7,892 bases of DNA from an uncultured Chloroflexota bacterium (GTDB taxonomy: Bacteria > Chloroflexota > Chloroflexia > Chloroflexales > Roseiflexaceae), in the NCBI GenBank assembly GCA_903871975.1, contig CAIQIY010000441.1:1-7892 (forward strand), in the 5' to 3' direction. The position numbers and the translations under genes were made by a program. The notes beneath the pieces were generated by a model. It made no database searches. It worked only from the letters and a program-made list of their open reading frames with translations, and was not told where the DNA came from. Shown here piece after piece: positions 5,586-7,892 of the stretch (the stretch's first letter is position 1; each line of letters begins with the position of its first letter).

Positions 5586-6308
5586 ATGACTCTCGTGATC
5601 GCACATCGGGGCGCATCGGCATACGCGCCCGAGAATACGTTGCGGGCATTCGAGCTGGCGGCCCAGCAGGGTGCCGACATGTGTGAGCTCGATGTGCAGC
5701 GCAGTGCCGACGGCACGCTGGTGGTCTTTCACGACGACACCACCGAACGTTGGGACGGCCGCGATCGTCCGGTGGGGGAGCTCACGCTCGATGCGTTGCG
5801 CCAGCTCGACATCGGCGGTGAACGGATCGCGACGCTCGACGAGGTGGCCGCATTCGCGCGCGAGCGTGGCATGCGCCTGAACATCGAGCTGAAGGGCACC
5901 GGGATGGCCGAGTCGGTGGCAGCCGTCGTGCGCGCGCATGGCATCGACGATCTGGTGCTGATCTCGTCGTTCTGGGAGGAAGCACTGGTCGAGATGGGGC
6001 AGGCAGCGCCGCATCTCGCCTGCGCCTACCTGATGGGCGTCCAGACCCTGCTGCCCGACGTGCGCTTCCGCGAGACCTGGCCGGTGCTCGCGCTGCGGCG
6101 GGCCGGTGTCGGCACGTGGCACCCGGCCTACCAGATCCCACTCCTGCTGCGCGTCCTGCCGGTCGTGCGGCGGGCGGGCTATCGCGTGAATGTCTGGACG
6201 GTGAACCGCACCGATGTGATGACGCGGCTGATCGATGTTGGCGCCGACGGCATCATCACCGACACACCAGACGTACTGCGACGACTGCTCGCCGAACACG
6301 CTCGCTGA
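5586..6308 (+). CDS. Glycerophosphodiester phosphodiesterase (GDPD, UgpQ-like)
   Basis: The 240-residue protein is a compact TIM-barrel GDPD, the usual length of the cytoplasmic bacterial form. Family motifs are present in order: HRGAS at 7-11, PENT at 15-18, CELDVQ at 33-38 (metal ligands E34 and D36), FHDDTTER at 48-55 (catalytic H49), NIELKG at 99-104 (E101), WTVNR at 204-208 and DGIITDTPD at 221-229. It hydrolyses glycerophosphodiesters, the deacylation products of phospholipids, to glycerol 3-phosphate and an alcohol, using a divalent metal. There is no signal peptide, so it should act in the cytosol on recycled or imported headgroups. GAGGAG sits three bases before the ATG. It lies 69 bases behind the SWIM gene on the same strand and may be read through from that promoter, but it has no obvious functional link to it. 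All catalytic residues are present. Confidence 0.93.
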   Translation: MTLVIAHRGASAYAPENTLRAFELAAQQGADMCELDVQRSADGTLVVFHDDTTERWDGRDRPVGELTLDALRQLDIGGERIATLDEVAAFARERGMRLNIELKGTGMAESVAAVVRAHGIDDLVLISSFWEEALVEMGQAAPHLACAYLMGVQTLLPDVRFRETWPVLALRRAGVGTWHPAYQIPLLLRVLPVVRRAGYRVNVWTVNRTDVMTRLIDVGADGIITDTPDVLRRLLAEHAR

Positions 6309-6515
6309 CGCGCCGCGCCAGGTCGAGTGGCCGTATCCACAGGCCGCCGGCCGCGCCCACCGTAGCGCAGGCGCGCCGCGCCGATGCAGCCGGTCGTGGC
6401 ACCCCACTACGGCCTGGCGCGCTCGCGATGCAGTCGGGTGGCGCGTGCGCACCGCCGGCCGCCAGCCGCCCGACACCTCGCGCGGCGTTGCCCCGGCGGC
6501 GGCGCGTGCTGCGCC
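6309..6515. other. Convergent intergenic region with hairpin
   Basis: This very GC-rich 207-base gap separates the ends of the GDPD and ROK kinase genes. The arms GTCGGGTGGC (6433-6442) and GCCGCCCGAC (6465-6474) are complementary over 10 positions with one G-U pair, enclosing 22 bases. It lies where a bidirectional terminator would be expected, but neither side has a T-run. No gene seen. Confidence 0.4.
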
Positions 6516-7454
6516 TCAGGGGCGCTGTTCGCGCATATGGATGAACAGCGCCACCGCGCCGAGAATGCCCGCGCGGTCGCCCAACGCCGCCAGCACCAGT
6601 GGCACGCTGCGGTAGACCTCGAAGGCGCGTTCGGCGATCACCGTGCGTGCCCGCTCGAGCAGGCCGGGGTTGTTCAACGCGACGCCCCCGCCCAGCACGA
6701 TCAGCTCGGGGCTGTACAGGTTCAGCATGTTCACCAGTCCGATGCCGATCAGCTCGCCTTCGCGATCCATCAGCTGCTGCGCCAGCGCATCGCCGTCGGC
6801 AGCCGCGCGCGAGACATCCTCGGCACTCACGCGGCCGTCGCGGGCGTAACGCTGCAGCAGCGATGTCGGATGCGCGGCCAGCGCCGCGCTCGCCGCGCGG
6901 CCCAGTGCCGGCCCGGCTGCCAGATCCTCCCACGACTGGCGCGTGGTCGCATCGATCAGGTGGTGCCCCACCTCGGCGGCCGCGCCGTGGTGGCCGAGCA
7001 GCAACCGACCATCGCAGATCACGCCGCCGCCGATGCCCGTGCTGATCGTGACATAGACCAGATGGCGCCGGCCGCGGCCCGCACCGAAGAACCATTCGCC
7101 CAGCGCTGCGGCGTTGGCATCGTTGCCGAGCTCGACCGACAACCCGGTGCGCTCTTCGAGCAGTGCGCGCAACGGCACGCGTTCCCAACCCGGCAGGTTC
7201 GGCATGTTGAAGATCACGCCGTTGAACGGATCCAGCGGCCCGGGTGAACCGATGCCGATTCCCGCGATCGCTGCACCTCGCGGCGCCGCGTCGCGTGCCT
7301 CGGCCAGACATCCCACGATCGTGTCGATCACCACCGTCGGGCCGGCGGCGGGCATCGTCGGCACCCGTACTTCGTGGTGGACGGTGCCAGCATCGTCGGC
7401 GAGTGCCACGCGCAGGTTGGTGCCGCCGAGATCGACGGCCAGCAGATGACGCAT
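6516..7454 (-). CDS. ROK family sugar kinase (glucokinase-like)
   Basis: The 312-residue protein matches the usual ROK kinase length. The phosphate-binding loop DLGGTNLRVAL is at 8-18, followed by IGSPGPLD (68-75). NDANAAALGE (111-120) contains the catalytic aspartate D112, the second phosphate motif TISTGIGGG is at 136-144, and EVGHH (161-165) carries the sugar-binding glutamate and histidine. The adenosine-side segment VLGGGV is at 253-258. Such enzymes phosphorylate glucose or related sugars with ATP in the cytosol. After EVGHH the usual CxCGxxGCxE zinc cluster is absent: the segment reads ATTRQSWEDLAAG with no cysteine, so zinc cannot be bound in the normal way. The substrate might therefore differ from glucose (N-acetyl sugars, fructose). 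There is no DNA-binding N-terminal domain, so it is a kinase rather than a ROK repressor. GGAGGAA lies four bases upstream of the ATG. It stands alone on its strand and converges with GDPD. Confidence 0.9.
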   Translation of the reverse strand: MRHLLAVDLGGTNLRVALADDAGTVHHEVRVPTMPAAGPTVVIDTIVGCLAEARDAAPRGAAIAGIGIGSPGPLDPFNGVIFNMPNLPGWERVPLRALLEERTGLSVELGNDANAAALGEWFFGAGRGRRHLVYVTISTGIGGGVICDGRLLLGHHGAAAEVGHHLIDATTRQSWEDLAAGPALGRAASAALAAHPTSLLQRYARDGRVSAEDVSRAAADGDALAQQLMDREGELIGIGLVNMLNLYSPELIVLGGGVALNNPGLLERARTVIAERAFEVYRSVPLVLAALGDRAGILGAVALFIHMREQRP

Positions 7455-7481
7455 CGGGTTCCTCCATCGTTGTGTGCCGCG

Positions 7482-7490
7482 ATCATACCA
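7482..7490 (-). promoter_or_regulatory. Extended -10 promoter of the ROK kinase gene
   Basis: On the minus strand TGGTATGAT forms an extended -10 element (TGn followed by TATGAT, 5/6). It lies 27 bases before the kinase start, giving a short leader that contains the ribosome binding site. No good -35 hexamer is seen at 16-18 bases, which fits an extended -10 promoter. Confidence 0.45.
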
Positions 7491-7892
7491 TGTGCCGGCG
7501 CGGATCGGCTACGCCGCCATTCGCCTGTAGCACAGTATTGTCTGGCATGCGCGATGGGCTCTTGAGCAATGTTTGCAACACCACGTGTCGTTCGCCGATG
7601 CGATCCTCCTCCCGGCCTATCGATCTGGCTACTCACCGGTATAGGTCTTCGGTCGATCGCCGATGGCGCTGGGGCACTGCTAAGCCGATGGCGCTAGACC
7701 CCACACGTACACCAGCCGTGGTGCTGGAGGCAGCCTGCTGCGCCACCTTCCGCTACATGCCCCCCGGGGCTGATGCAACGTCAGAGCCGGAAGAACCAGC
7801 AGTCGACAGCAGCGGCAAGCGAGCGTTGCAGCGCTGCCGGATTCGTCGCCCCTGCATGCACAGCGAGGCCACACACCATGCTGGTATCGCTC
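7491..7892. other. Right-edge region without a supported gene
   Basis: About 400 bases upstream of the ROK kinase show no gene I can support on either strand. A 12-base direct repeat, GCCGATGGCGCT, occurs at 7659-7670 and 7684-7695. A perfect 10-base palindrome GCAGCGCTGC is at 7828-7837. Short open frames reach the right edge on both strands (plus from 7688, minus ending at 7781), but they match no family and could be accidental in GC-rich DNA. Confidence 0.45.

Noticed and set aside
4935..6476. 513-codon minus-strand frame opposite the SWIM and GDPD genes
   Set aside because: It is antisense to two genes with complete family motifs and has itself only low-complexity His/Arg/Gly content.
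6256..7467. 403-codon minus-strand frame overlapping the ROK kinase
   Set aside because: It is arginine-rich with no domain, whereas the shifted frame encodes a complete ROK kinase with a ribosome binding site.
7688..7892. Plus-strand open frame from ATG 7688 to the right edge
   Set aside because: 68 codons with no family resemblance, no good ribosome binding site and an odd Cys/Pro-rich composition; it cannot be separated from chance without the next bases.
7781..7892. Possible C-terminal end of a minus-strand gene entering from the right edge
   Set aside because: Only about 36 codons before the stop. The composition is plausible for a protein end but too short to recognise; worth a look when flanking sequence is available.

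Overview
This is a GC-rich bacterial window of 7.9 kb, roughly two thirds G+C by eye, with Shine-Dalgarno-led genes on both strands. The protein style (an unusual tandem SWIM-finger protein, a ROK sugar kinase, a CPBP membrane protease) and the GC-rich dispersed repeats make me think of Chloroflexota. That placement is an impression, not something the window proves.

Positions 1-3406 are a minus-strand block that looks like part of a defence or genome-conflict island. It reads from right to left. First comes a DUF4007-like protein (3406-2579). Then a 500-base gap holds a cluster of GC-rich repeats and a promoter with a 9-bp palindromic operator. After it come a canonical DUF4007 protein with the FSGHETF signature (2078-1164) and, overlapping it by 4 bases (ATGA), a large P-loop ATPase that runs off the left edge. 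The two DUF4007-type proteins share the same ordered motifs but are strongly diverged, so the locus carries two paralogous forms. The rest of the system, if there is one, lies to the left of the window.

Positions 3825-6308 hold three plus-strand genes. The first is a CPBP-family intramembrane protease. The second is a small protein made of two SWIM zinc fingers in an exact 85-residue tandem duplication. The third is a cytoplasmic glycerophosphodiester phosphodiesterase. The SWIM gene has a near-consensus sigma70-type promoter (TTGACG-17-TATAAT). A leader of about 160 nt follows, encoding a 10-residue peptide with four aromatic codons (Tyr, Phe, Trp, Phe); four bases after its stop codon a GC-rich hairpin with a T-run begins. 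This is the layout of a transcription attenuator, but in front of a gene that is not an amino-acid biosynthesis gene. It is the most surprising regulatory signal in the window.

Positions 6516-7454 hold a convergent minus-strand ROK-family kinase (glucokinase-like) that keeps its catalytic residues but lacks the family's usual zinc-binding cysteine cluster. The last 440 bases hold its probable promoter and otherwise no convincing gene.
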